A stretch of 64,000 nt of DNA from Marsupella aquatica (taxonomy: Eukaryota > Marchantiophyta): NCBI GenBank assembly GCA_973895155.1, contig OZ316897.1, positions 16,988,001 to 17,052,000 on the forward strand, given 5' to 3'. Shown here in pieces: positions 1 to 11,197 of the stretch. The notes under the pieces are model-generated. The model saw nothing but the letters and a program-made list of their open reading frames with translations. It was not told the origin of the DNA and searched no databases. Position 1 is the stretch's first letter. Each line of letters opens with the position of its first letter. Position numbers and translations under genes: made by a program.

Positions 1-2455
1 AATGTTTTGCTTAGAGCACCTCCAGCCAGCCAGTTTGGTAATTGGCGACCCCAAAACAAAGTGCCTGGAGGTGAAATTTCATATTTTCCAAACCCACTGT
101 AGGCCAGCATCTCTGAACAGATGGTTTGCCTTGTATATGCCTTTCAGGCGGCTAGTGTGAGTGATAGTGCTTGATATTTCTAACGTCACTTGGATAGAAA
201 TGTAGAGCATATTGAGGGCTTTGGAATGAATGTAATATTGAGCGATGGGCAGAAAGTTCACCATGTGAAGGATTTAGTTTTCAAAGAAGGGTGGAGAACT
301 ATGCATACCTAGCAAGAGGACTAGAATCATCTAATTGAGGTCTGATGTGCAACTACTATACTCACTAGCAAGACTAGTAAGTGAGTGGAACTCTTGGCTC
401 CTTGTTGATGAGCCAGTTGAATGATATGAGGGACAGCTTAGTTTGTGGAGACTTGGTATGGTGTACAAGCTTAAAGTGTTCAAAAAATGTTTTCTTGTGT
501 GTTGTCATGAATGTAGCTTTTCAGAGGTGAACCAGGTATCTCCTAAGTTGATTATTTGTGATCATTGGATGTTACACATGTGCATGTTGTCATATGAGCT
601 CACATATGAGTGATGGTCACTCATTTAACAAGAAGCCTTAAAGGGTGAGTAACAAGCCCAAACTCTAAGCACTCTCGTAAAAAATTGCAGAAACAAAGAA
701 AATGGCAAAAAAGTGGCCAAAAATACTACCTGTTTTTTGACAAAATTATAAAACAAACTGAAAGTATTAAAATGACACACTTTTTTCACCATCTCCTAAT
801 TACAAAATGATCTCAACTTACTTTTGATAAAATTACTACCTATAATTTTACTATGCCATTTTAGCAATTTTTACCAAAACATGATTTGTATTTTTAACAA
901 ACAATCAAATTACCTCCATAATTCATTAGACTTGGGAAAAATTCAAATTCATAAAATATGATCTCTTTTTGACTCTCCAACATGCACCCCTTCACTCTTT
1001 GAGGAAGACTTTTCAATGGAAGATGATATCTCCACAAATTCACCACCTACACTTCCAGATGTACCCGTTCTGATCCAAATCAGATCACTCAATGGCTCCT
1101 CTTTTACTCTCAACCTGGCTCTCAACATGCCTGAGTTTGATTTGTTAGGCAACATCTGAATTTCACAAACATATTGACCCAACTGGGCTCCCCCAACCTC
1201 TTCTTGGGGACCTCTTCCAAATTCTTATTCTTCCCCTTCAAGTTAATTTCTTGATATTGATTGGCTTCCAATCTCAGCCAAATGATGCAAGTGTGCCCGG
1301 GTGACCTTCTTGTGATGATCATTTCCTTGCCGGAATTATTTGCAGCCTCAGTAGGTCTTCTTGTGTCCCCGCTTGTGTCAGCGCTCTTACACCTTCCTGG
1401 AATTTGAGAGATGTCGGACGACCATATTCACTCTCTCCCCTTGGTGCTTGTTGCAACGCTTGACCTTTCCAAAATGCACAACAATCTGGTTTTGAGACAG
1501 GACTTAGTGTTTTTAGAAACTTGTTACAATTGGTCTTCATGAATTCATGAGTCCGCTTTCTCAACTGTCCACTATCTTGAAGACCCTTGAGTCGGACACC
1601 CAAATTAACACTAGTCTCAACCACATGGGATAGAACTTAACGCCCGGGGAGGCTAGTGCTCTCAAATGAGTGAGAAGAACTTAATGTAGACAAAACACAC
1701 AAAAGAGCAAAAACCCTTTAACTTGAAACAAATGAAATAACATGTTTTCATGAATAGAGGACGCCTATTTGAACTTAATTGGTCCTTTCTCTAATTTAAA
1801 TGAATAAGAAATGCTTAAATCATTTTTCAATAATTAAGCCAATCCTTTCATGACATAGATGAACAAGTCAAGGAAAAAGTTGAAAAAATTATATTTCCAA
1901 AAGTTTTTTATGACACAACACTTTATTAATTAGTCTTCTTGGCTACTAGGTGGTATCTTAGTCCTTTGACTTTTTGGCTTGTTGGGCAACTTAGGGCTTC
2001 TTTGGGCCTTTTCCCTTCCCCATACCTCCCTTTACTAGATTGCTCAATTATTAATCTCACAATATTGTTTGGACTACGCAATCCAGTTTACTTGGAGAAA
2101 TAAATCATTTTTAGGTTTGCATTCCCACGTTTTCATGAGGATAAACATTGGCATTAAAAACCCATATGTTTTTGCCCACCAAGATACGTACTTCCATGAC
2201 TCATGATTGGAGAGTTTGTCTTGGTGACCTACTGTTTCCATATGCTTTTTCGAATATTGGCATTTGGAGCACTTTTTGCTTTTATTTCACCATAATTTTT
2301 GCATTTCTTGAGATTGAGTGGTTTGTCTTTATCCCCTTTTCTTTCACTTTTGAAGTCTTTCTTTTGGCTATTCTGGAGATTCTCTCCCTAAGATACCTTA
2401 TTCTCTTTAATGAATTCATGAAGGGGCTACCACCTGGGAAACTGAGAAACCAAAA

Positions 2456-2475
2456 GCTTCATGAATTCATGAAGC
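2456..2475. repeat. perfect 20-bp palindrome centred on an EcoRI site
   Basis: The sequence GCTTCATGAATTCATGAAGC is a perfect inverted repeat. Near copies lie at about 1,535-1,551, 2,409-2,424 and 3,436-3,457 (the last a 22-bp near-palindrome with one central mismatch). Flanking bases after two of the copies also resemble each other, so these are probably remnants of one dispersed repeat rather than independent protein sites. Confidence 0.6.
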
Positions 2476-2965
2476 CCAAAACTGGTTGTGACAAAATACA
2501 AAGGGCAAAGACTGTGTTGCAAGCTCAATGACCTACAAAGGGCTAGGGTAGCCAATTGGCTATGGCAAAGGAGGCTGCGGCCTGGAGAGGGCTATTGCCC
2601 CTCACTTAAGCTCAAGTCGCATCAAGGTGCTGTCATCAGCTGCCGATTGAGGTCAGGCCTAATTTATGGTCTGGGAATGACTGCTAATCTCTGCTGTCGC
2701 CTTCAAAATCCTGAAGCTGAAATTTTGAATTCCTGGTTTGATGTTGATGCTTTGATTGCTGGATTTCACCTGAGTGTTGGACTTTGATTTCTCAGATTTG
2801 GTTATTGAATGAGCTTCTACTGTGATTGACTGCTGCTTGAATTAGCTGTGGTAGACTCTGATTAAATGAGACAGATTCCAATTAGGGGAGATAGCCACAA
2901 AGGATCAAGGATAATTTGTGAAAAATTGAGCTTGAGAGCTAGATCTCAATCGAGCAGACCTAAGG

Positions 2966-3310
2966 ATTGAAGGGGGAGCGAGTGGAGGATGGGAGAGGGA
3001 GCAAGGGAGATTGGAATGGGATTGATAAGGATTGGAAGGGGATTGGACGGGAATTGGAAGGGGGGCCATTTAGGGATTGGAGGAGGGTGGACAATCGACC
3101 GTCAGGGGAACGATCAACCATCAGAGGGGGATGGAGCACCGGAGGAGGGCAGTCGAGCATCAAGGGGATGATCAAACATTGGAGGGGGAGCGGTAAACGA
3201 TCGGGGGGAGGGTTTAGGATTGGGGAAGGGTTTCACTAATCAGGGACCGGGGGAGGGCCGATCGGGAATCAAGATTGATCCAGGGAGGATTAAGGGTTGA
3301 CCAGGCCTGG
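2966..3310 (+). repeat. G-rich, purine-biased degenerate repeat block
   Basis: About 345 bases made of short, imperfect repeats of a GGATTGGAAGGGG-like theme. Runs of three to five G recur every 5-20 bases on the + strand, giving many candidate G-quadruplex combinations. The translated frames are low-complexity Gly/Arg/Trp-rich and are by-products of the repeat, not genes. Whether it folds or has a role is unknown. Confidence 0.6.
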
Positions 3311-6300
3311 TCTGGGTCAAAAATGAGTCCAAGGTGGGTGGATTGGGAGCAGAAGCAAATAGAACTATCGAGCTTGGGGGAACTAACTGGAGGGAGCTAG
3401 GAGGATCATGTAGCTTCTTTCAGGTGAGAACCCGGCTTCATGATTTCATGAAGCCAGGTGGCTGCCCAAATCAAACTCGACGTACATTTCAATATTGGTA
3501 TGGATCAAGAGAGTGGGGAGGACGTGAAGCGCACCAGAGTAGAGGGTGCAACAGAAGATGTAACTATTGAACTAGCTTGGATTGAAGCAAGGATCTTCTA
3601 GAAGTGGAGAGGAGGTTAGAGAAGCCTTAGATTAGTTGAGTTGCATTGTATTTAGAGATTTAGTGGACTTAGATGCACACCTACAATGGATAGTGGCATT
3701 CTACTTAAGATTTTGAGTTTGCACAAACTCAGATCAAAGACCGTAAATTTTATGTTTGTAATTAAGTATGGATTTGTTGTTTTTGGTAATTGTGAAAATG
3801 ATGTTGAAAATATCCCAAGATTTTCATTGAAAGAATTATAATAGCAAAGTTCACAAAACATGTTTCATTTTTATATGTTTTTTTAAAGCACTTTTGGAAA
3901 AATCATGAAAATCTTGAAAAAGGAATTCAGGCCTTGGACTCATCCCTTAAGGCTCCATGTTATTTGCTCAACAGGACTACCTGGCAGTCACTAATGCTCC
4001 ACATCATTTTGTCCAACTACGCAATGCATGTGCATTGGGCTAGTTTCTTTAAGAATACAATTTCTGAGCAAATTAAGACACAAATAGGCAGTCTACAGGA
4101 GGCAGGGAGTGTGACTTGAGAAAAATAGAAACCCAAATCCTGTAATGATGGAGGTAGACAAGACTGTTAGAACTTAGATGCCAAACAAGAAAATAAAGAT
4201 TGAATGGTGGGACTTAGTGGCCCCCTAAATCCATCTCAACCTTTCCTTAACTTCTGGTTGATTTATTCTACTAGAAAAAAACTAGAAAGATCCAAACAAG
4301 GTAGCCCAGCATAAGAGGGGGAATAGACAAATAACCAATCCATGGAACCCTTGCATGGCTATTAAATGTTTGATTCAGGGATGGACTCATGGAAACATAT
4401 TTCAGACTTAAATGTGTACATGCTCAACAAATTGAAATATAACTAGGCAAAGGGTTGTCCGAGGGACAGGCTCATGCAAAGATATTAGAGAAGTTTAATT
4501 CCGTTTGGTATCTAACCTGGTTATTAAAAACAAAATAAAAAATGTTTGCTAATGTTAACTCACTGCAAAGTCTTTGTAGCTAATAACCTATGCCTTCAGC
4601 ATGGGCAGGAGCATGGGCACAAGTTTTGTTCTTCAGGCAATTCAGACGAATACTCCCTCTCCAATTATAACACTTCCACTGAGCTCACCTCCGAGTCTAC
4701 TTAATGTACTCCAATCACTTGAGTCCCTAGTCAGTAGCAACTTTCAAACTACTTAGGCGCCTCCCCAATGGATTGTCAACCTAAGCTAAATATATACTAG
4801 CTTACAGATAAACCATCCCTACCCTAGAGATTCTCTTGCTAGATGTAGTTGAACAAAAACCTACCCTCATTTCTTTTGGGTAGCCTTTTTCGTATGCCAA
4901 GTTTTGCCAAATTCTCACCTCGAAAAATTTGCTGGTTACTTTGACAAGGAAAGCAATTGAAGTTTTCAAAATCTTTAAAATTGGACCTCAATCTGGTGAC
5001 AACTCCCCACCAATCCTTAAGGGTGAGGGCATGAAGTTGACACTCTCTTTCCAACTGAGCCTTGCAGCTAGTAGAGTTGCCTCTCTCCTTACCCTAGCTT
5101 ACATTTCCAGGCTCACCGCCTCCTCTTCACATACTTTGCATGCAAGTCGTCACCTGCAACTCAACAGCTCGGAACCGGTGGATCCAGGGCCTCGCTCCCC
5201 CTAGCTTGGAATTAGAATTCCTGTCAGCAAATGTGTATTAAGACCCCGATTAAGACACATGGTGGGCCTCCAAAGAATTTGCTTCACAGTTTTCCACATG
5301 TTTCTATTAACTCGGTAGCCTGTTTGTCATACCTCAACTAACTTGTCATTACATGATTTCCCCTGGCTTTCAATCTTCGCCCATGGCTCATCTTTTAATT
5401 GCTACCTGATACTTATTGATGGAAGCTCTTGCTTGCCAAAAGCAGCTCACCTTTGGTAGGGAAAAGGTTGTCACAGCGGCTATCTCTGAAATTCCTTAAA
5501 AAATACTCTGCTTCTAGGTGTACAATAAGATGAAAAAAAAGTTGAACAAACTTCTAAACTTTATAATATCCAATGGCGGATGCAATCCCATCATTTCTTT
5601 GCCACAGTCTTTCATGAAATACAAATAATGGAGACGAGAAGAAATCCTGAGTGTTCATCAATTGGCCACTTTATTTTTCCAAGCTGTTGGATCCGCCCAA
5701 AACATCTCATAATTAATCCCTGGTGCACCTCCTTTGATCCCTAGTTGTGTCTATCATATGTTCTCGTGGGCTAGTGGGAGAATTTTCACCATACTAATAA
5801 AGGTAAGAAAGCCAGTGAAAACAGTAGTCCAAAATAGTGGTCCTTTTAATTGTTGTCATCGGTTTGCCTCATATGTGGTCCCTGATGTGACATAGATAGT
5901 GGTCTTAGGTTTTTCCTATGTGTAGCTTCTTGCTTAAATCTCTCATGTTTTCCTCTGACCATTTGTTTTGACCCTGTTAATTGAACTCGGTTCTTAAGGT
6001 TAACATTTCTATGACTATTCACTACTCTCATCATTGGTATCCTTGTGCAGCTTTACATCTAAGTCTACAATAGTGATGTCGTCCTAGTGCTCATGGCCTC
6101 AGTCTAGAGTGCATCCACTGATCTACTGTGACATTAAGGTGCGGGAAAGTTTCGAAACTGGGGTTGACGAGGGTAGGGTGTGTCTCTGAACATGGTGCAT
6201 CATGCATAGTCACAAGAAATCATCTGAAAGCAAATTGGGTAAATGGAAAATTGATGGGAATGTCCTCGCCTCTGTTTAGATTCAAAGAACGGGCAGTCAG

Positions 6301-7534
6301 GCTGGTCCATACAATTATGCAAGGTCATCCATAAACTGAGGTGCTCATATAAATTCCAATTGCGTTGCTGTCAAGAGGTCATAGTAGCCACCCTGACAAG
6401 TCTTAGACCCAACTTGCATGTGAAGGGTCGTAAAAACTTTGGCCCTACACTTCAGTTATGTCGCAATATGTATGAAGGAGAGTTTCCTGCCACACCCCCC
6501 TCCTATGCCAGACCTGATGCCAATTTTTTATGGGGTCATGTGGGCAAGGGCTGGAAACTTTCTGGCTCTTGCAGGTTACGACCTTTTATTTTCCAGCTTT
6601 CTCGTAGTTGTGTTGTCAGCCTCCTGGCTGCTTGTCATTATTGGAGATCTCTTTTTTGCCTAATATTTTGTTGCAGCTGCAGGGCCGCATCTCTTAGGAC
6701 CCACACATGCAAGTTGGCCCTTAATCTAATTAGCTGGTGAGAATTTCAGAACTGAAGGGGTGAAGAGTCTTGAATGGGGAACTAACTCAAGCACCAAACA
6801 AAGAGAGTGGCTCACATTGGCAGGGTTGCATAGCGCCCCTCTGGACTTCACCCTCTATAAGTTTGACCAATCCAATGGGTCATAGTCATTTCCAGACGTC
6901 AGCTGTACACACCCGTACGTGTCACGATCTCTTAGATTTGTTCTCATTTAAAGTAAACTCTGTCTTTTCCCTTGTTGGATTGCGTCACATTGTACTTCTT
7001 GCCGTAGATTTCTTCATTATTTTGTGCTACATGGGTGGTTCTTTCTCGTTGTACTTTAAGAAGTTGACCCCCTTTGACTCGTTGATTGTTGGTGGCCTTC
7101 AGCTCAGTAGAAGAGCTTTTTAATGCAATAGCAGCGTCGTGTGTATCATCATGACAGGTTAGGAAGAGGGGGCCAAACAGAGCTTCGAAGCGTTCAGGTA
7201 TTTAATTCCAAAAGCAACCCAAAGCATAAACTTTCGAGATTCATACGGCTCTCCCTTTTGCTTAAAATAGTGCATGTGGCTTGCAGGTTCATTAAAGATA
7301 AGGTGTTGGGCCTCGTGCGCCCCCCCTTACTACTCAACACGGTGCACCTCCGTACCTTGGATCACGTCGTTAAAAGACGACCTCGTTGACAATGGTCTCT
7401 ACTTTATGGTTGCTTCTCAATAAAACAATAAAACCTACCGACTTGCCAGAAAGAAAGACAAAAAAGTAATGGCCTTGGTGGGGGCCTGGCCGACTCCTTC
7501 GGATGGAGTTGTGCACAAGCTCCGTGTGACCTTC

Positions 7535-7617
7535 GAGGTTTGAACTCGGGACCTCTGGAACTAGGATTGCAAAAGGACGCATGTTAGAGAATTTTATCCA
7601 TTGGACAAGAGAAATAG
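7535..7617 (-). repeat. tRNA-derived SINE-like remnant
   Basis: On the minus strand a B-box-like sequence (GAGTTCAAACC, within 7,535-7,555) follows an A-box-like stretch (CTTGTCCAATGGATAA, within 7,593-7,616) at a spacing like that inside a tRNA. The A-box region resembles plant tRNA-Arg. The anticodon arm and acceptor stem do not fold properly, so this is not a functional tRNA. It is most simply a SINE head or tRNA pseudogene. Confidence 0.4.
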
Positions 7618-7931
7618 TGATGGCTACCAATCGCGATACACAATGAGAATTCTTTGATGGGGCCTCTAGGCAAGTAATGCCTGGATGAGCTATTTAAAGC
7701 TTTCAAAGTTTTCTAATTGGCCCCATGGATGGCACCTTCAGATTTGAGAAGCATTCTAGAGGGAATTGAAACTCAAAGTCAACTTCACGGAGAACTGTTT
7801 CTCAATTTCTTGGTCAGCTGCTCTGGAAAATTCCCATCTGTGACCCTGACGGAAAGCCAACCAAGATAGGTCAGAGCACTGGCCACAGCTTAGCTTAAGT
7901 TCATAAAAATTTCAAATTGTTCATTTGTCTC

Positions 7932-7935
7932 ATGT
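7932..7935. repeat. target-site duplication of element A, left (ATGT)
   Basis: The four bases ATGT directly precede the TGTC terminus of element A and recur directly after its terminal ACA at 27,637-27,640. This exact 4-bp match fixes both outer ends of the 19.7-kb composite. Confidence 0.8.
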
Positions 7936-8292
7936 TGTCATGCTGAGGGACAGTGCCTCTTATGCACATCGGCATGTCCCTCGCCTGCCCGCTAGGTATG
8001 TAGTTAGGGTTAGTGTACTACCTGAGTTAGCGACATGTTCTTGTAGCAAGTCTGGGCCGTTCTTGAAGCAAATGTGCCTGTTAGTGTGACGCCAGGACTT
8101 TGCTTGCTTAGGGCATGTCTTTCTTTGTGGGTTTTCAGTTCTTCTTGAATCGCTGTTGACAGAGCTCAGACAGTGCTCGTCGGTTCCGTACACGGGATTC
8201 ACACAGCGATTCGTTAGATGCTCCCGGCCGATCTTGGCATCCTGCCGGTTTTCAATTCGATTTCAGTACAATTGTTTCTCTTACGCCTTTTA
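7936..8292 (+). repeat. element A terminal repeat A1
   Basis: This 357-bp repeat opens with TGTCATGCTG and ends CCTTTTAT, immediately before the primer site. A second copy (A2) lies at 27,103-27,460. Unlike an ordinary 5' LTR it is not followed by the B segment, which occurs only at the 3' end. It must contain or receive the promoter. Pairing with the primer site predicts an RNA start near 8,136-8,137, leaving about 200 bp as promoter-like sequence. Confidence 0.85.
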
Positions 8293-8305
8293 TTCAAGAA
8301 GAACT
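8137..8305 (+). promoter_or_regulatory. predicted self-priming pair of element A
   Basis: Bases 8,137-8,150 (AGTTCTTCTTGAAT) are the exact reverse complement of 8,292-8,305 (ATTCAAGAAGAACT), which lies directly at the A1/internal boundary where a primer-binding site belongs. The common plant initiator-tRNA primer site is absent. In the Tf1/sushi group the 5' end of the RNA folds back and primes reverse transcription. The 14-nt match here, 15 nt in element C and 11 nt in element B fit that mechanism. Confidence 0.65.
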
Positions 8306-9383
8306 CCCGAGCTGGCAGTGAGGGGAAGAAGATTGCTCGTGAAGATTTCGATAATTTCTGGTGAAGCCATTGCAATTTCTTCGACGAACATCGGAGTGAC
8401 GAGTTGAAAGTTATGGGTTTATGTTGTTATGTGTATACTTAAGTGTATACACATATCAGTGCTCCCGAGGAGGTCCAGAGTTCATTTTCTGGTTGCATCC
8501 GCGACCCCTTTGCTCCTTCTTACTGTTACTGCCGCTTGCTGCCGCTTGTTACCTCGACTGCTTTTGGGGCCGTTTTTGCATTCCCGGCCACAGCTGCCAG
8601 CGAGTTTTGCCTCGGCCGCAGCGAGACGCCTGCATAGGGCCGTGTGCCCTCGTTTCGACACGCTTCCACCCCGAACTCCTCTTTACGTTTTCGCCTTTGG
8701 GGGCCCCGTTTTCTTCTCTTTCTCTCGACCTCCTTCCGCTTTGGTGTGCAGGCTGTGCATAGGGCATCGTGCCCTTGCCTTGCCCATTTCTAAGCAGCCA
8801 GACTGCCAGAGGAAGGGGAAGGAGCACCAGGAGAGGGCACGAGGCCCTAGGCAGCATTAAAGAAGGGGGGGGGGGAGCAAAGGCAGGAGCGCAAGGAGAG
8901 GGCACGAGGCCCTATGCTGCATTAAAAGGAGGAGAGGGAGTACATTCGACTCCCTCCTCTTGGGACTCACACTTCTGCAAGGCACAAGGCCCCATTCAGC
9001 ATTAACGAGGGGGAGGAGTTGAAGCGAGACTGCGAGAGGAGAGGGCACGAGGCCCTATGAAGCATTAAAGGGGGAGGGGAGTTAAGTCGACTCCCTTCTC
9101 GGGAGTGCTCCTGCCAGGGCACGAGCCCAAATTACATTGCACGAGAGGAGGGGGGGAGTTCGCAGCCCTCTATGGGGGCCCGATGCTTTTCTTTTCACCC
9201 TTTTTGCCATCTCTTTACTTCACCCTTGCCACGCTGCGTCTTGCCTTTTCGTCCTTACGCCTTTTGTGCTCCGCAGTATGTACATAGGGCATCGTGCCCT
9301 CCCGTTTCTTTCCCTCGCCGGCCATAGTGACTCCTTGACTTTTCCATAGCCGTCCGACTAGCTCTGCATAGGGCCGTGTGCTA

Positions 9384-9403
9384 CGAGTGTGTATACACAC
9401 TCG
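9384..9403. repeat. perfect 20-bp palindrome in element A leader
   Basis: CGAGTGTGTATACACACTCG is its own reverse complement. Related GTGTATAC or TTAAGTGTATAC phrases recur in the leaders of A (about 8,430 and 9,750) and C (about 56,640-56,700 and 58,070-58,095), so the motif belongs to the family leader. Confidence 0.7.
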
Positions 9404-9425
9404 ACCGGTCTGGCTGCAGTTTCCG

Positions 9426-9738
9426 GGTCCACACTCGGGGGTCTCACTTCCACAAAAATGGCATATCACGTGCGATGAAGGATAGGGTCATTTTATTGGT
9501 TCTAAGGGAAGACTTAAAATTTTTTGTAGAAGAACAATAGGGTCTTTTAAATTCAATTTTGAGACTTATAAGAACATTAGGGTCTTTTTAATCCAATTTT
9601 TAGAATATTCCAAGAATATTCCAACTTTATAGGGGTTAAAAAATAAAAATAAATTCTTACATTTTAGGGGGTCCCAGGCCTAAAAACGTCGTAGGCGATG
9701 GGGAGGTCCCCATATAGTGAGACCCCCGAGGGTCCACA
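9426..9738. mobile_element. MITE copy 1 with 8-bp target duplication
   Basis: The element body is 9,434-9,730 (297 bp). Its ends are inverted: CTCGGGGGTCTCACT at the left and the complement, AGTGAGACCCCCGAG, at the right. It is flanked by exact 8-bp duplications GGTCCACA (9,426-9,433 and 9,731-9,738). It has no coding capacity and an AT-rich middle. The 8-bp duplication and size fit a non-autonomous hAT-type element, though the terminal sequence is not a classic hAT end, so the superfamily is uncertain. Near-identical copies lie at 55,741 and 57,521. Confidence 0.85.
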
Positions 9739-9907
9739 ATGGGGCCCGAATGTGTATACACTTAAGAGGGGCCCGGTTCACATATTCGACTACCGTTGCA
9801 TAGGGCCCATATTTTCCCAATTTCTTTGCTGCCGCCACATGTCATCTACATAAGGTTGAGGGCCCGGCATACACATCAGACCGTCGATCCGGCAAGGACA
9901 CCACAGC

Positions 9908-11197
9908 ATGTCAGCAGAGGAGCCGGGAGGTAGCAGCACATCGCCACCAACACCCAGGTACGATTTACGGAGTGATCCATGACCATTGGTGCCAATTTCA
10001 TTGGAGCCTCGGCAATTTTGACGACGTCAGCAGACAATAGCAGCACCCACACCACGCAATCCTTCTGCTACATTTGGCGGTCGCTTCACCACTACTCCAA
10101 AGCCTGCTATCACTTCATTGCCATTTACCCCTTCTACATCCATGGTTGTTCCTGCTTCACCGACATACAGCATGGATGCCAGCCACTCATCTGGCCGCAT
10201 TGAGCGCTTCAGCGGGCGGCCAGGCACTGTCTCTTTACGTGAGTTCAAATCCACTTTCTACACTGTCGTTTACGAATTGGAGTTGAAGTACGGCAGCAAT
10301 TTCACAAATGCTTTTGCATTTAAGCAGATAGCCAGGTATGTGCACCATGAGGCTTTGGATGTGTATGAGCAGCACTCTCAACGGCTGCTTGCTGTCACCC
10401 AATTGCCTAACCCTGCCTATGCCACTACAATTGCAGCTGCCTCACAACTGGCATTATAGAATGCCATTGCAGCCCATGCTGCTACTCCTACCACTTCCCC
10501 TCCTACTCCAGTTCCCACCACTGCACCAGTTACTCCCAAGTCTGTCTTGGCACAGGCTACATCAGGCATTTCTCCCACCTTTGATTCTCCTGCCTTCGCT
10601 GATCCAGTGACTGAGTTTTTCCAGGTTCTTGAATTGGAATTCCCAATCAAGAGTGCTGATAAAATCATGCAGTTGGCCACCTTTGTGAGGCAACGCGATG
10701 AAACATTGAAGATGATGTATCGCCGGCTTCTCAAGCTGAAGGAGGACACCCAGAGCATCACTGACCTGGAAGCTGCTCATCGCTATCTTCGCGCATTGGA
10801 GGGCACACCAGCTCTCCATTCGCAAGTGTTGCAACAAGTATTCTCAGAGTTTGGAGACAGCTACACCCTGCTCAATGTCTATGACACTATTGAGAAACTT
10901 GAGTTGGCCCATGCACATTATGAGGCCAGTATTGCACGTCCACCGTGATCCAGGTACCAGGCTACTGCTCCTACAATGGCCACCCCTTCCCGTGTGCCAT
11001 AGTATGCTTACAAGACCAAACCAGCACATGCTGCTTTCATGCTGCCATCTTGCAACTATTGTGGCAATCCTAATCACAAGGCTAATGAATGTGATATTGT
11101 TGCTGAGGACCTGTCTTGTGATTTTTGCAGGAAAGTGGGCCACTTGGAGGCAGTTTGTTTTGCCAAATTCCCAGGGAGGAAGCAGCTACGACAATAG
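9908..11197 (+). pseudogene. element A Gag region with two zinc knuckles
   Basis: The capsid-like part begins after a Ser/Pro-rich N-terminus. A retrotransposon-gag helical region lies at about 10,570-10,930 (the stretch with FFQVLELEFP and MMYRRLLKLKED). Two CCHC zinc knuckles follow, at 11,051-11,092 (C-x2-C-x4-H-x4-C, CNYCGNPNHKANEC) and 11,117-11,158 (CDFCRKVGHLEAVC). These package RNA in related elements. Six in-frame stops (9,980, 10,019, 10,457, 10,946, 11,000, 11,195) disable it. A short linker then runs into Pol without a frameshift. Confidence 0.8.

Larger units (their letters stand above)
1..7931. other. left flank, no convincing gene
   Basis: I see no gene with recognisable domains here. 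Open frames are short, overlap on both strands and match no family I know. The stretch is AT-rich with scattered repeats: recurring copies of an EcoRI-centred palindrome (1,531-3,457), a strongly G-rich block (2,966-3,310) and a tRNA-derived SINE-like sequence on the minus strand near 7.54-7.62 kb. It ends at the 4-bp target duplication of element A. Confidence 0.6.
8306..9907 (+). other. element A 5' leader with hairpin array
   Basis: This is 1.6 kb of GC-rich, non-coding leader between primer site and gag. Six perfect copies of a small hairpin, AGGGC-5 nt-GCCCT, lie at 8,636-8,650, 8,761-8,775, 8,834-8,848, 8,899-8,913, 9,042-9,056 and 9,286-9,300. Downstream copies are often followed by a TATG-GCATTAAAG-like phrase. 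Element C has the same family of hairpins in its leader. An inverted repeat (GTGTATAC/GTATACAC) lies near 8,430-8,455. Open frames here are low-complexity Ala/Leu/Pro/Arg and not credible. The leader is interrupted by a MITE at 9,434-9,730. An RNA packaging or translation role is conceivable but not shown. Confidence 0.6.

Noticed and set aside
8293-8320. Primer site for initiator tRNA-Met
   Set aside because: The usual plant primer-site sequence is absent after A1 in all three elements, and the bases there pair with A1 itself.
8834-9056. CRISPR-like array suggested by spaced short repeats
   Set aside because: Repeats are short hairpins with irregular spacing and related spacers in a eukaryotic retroelement leader; there are no cas genes.
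8421-9469. Several 60-143-residue open frames on both strands in the element A leader
   Set aside because: They are low-complexity Ala/Leu/Pro/Arg/Gly frames created by GC-rich repeats and hairpins, overlap each other on both strands and match no family.
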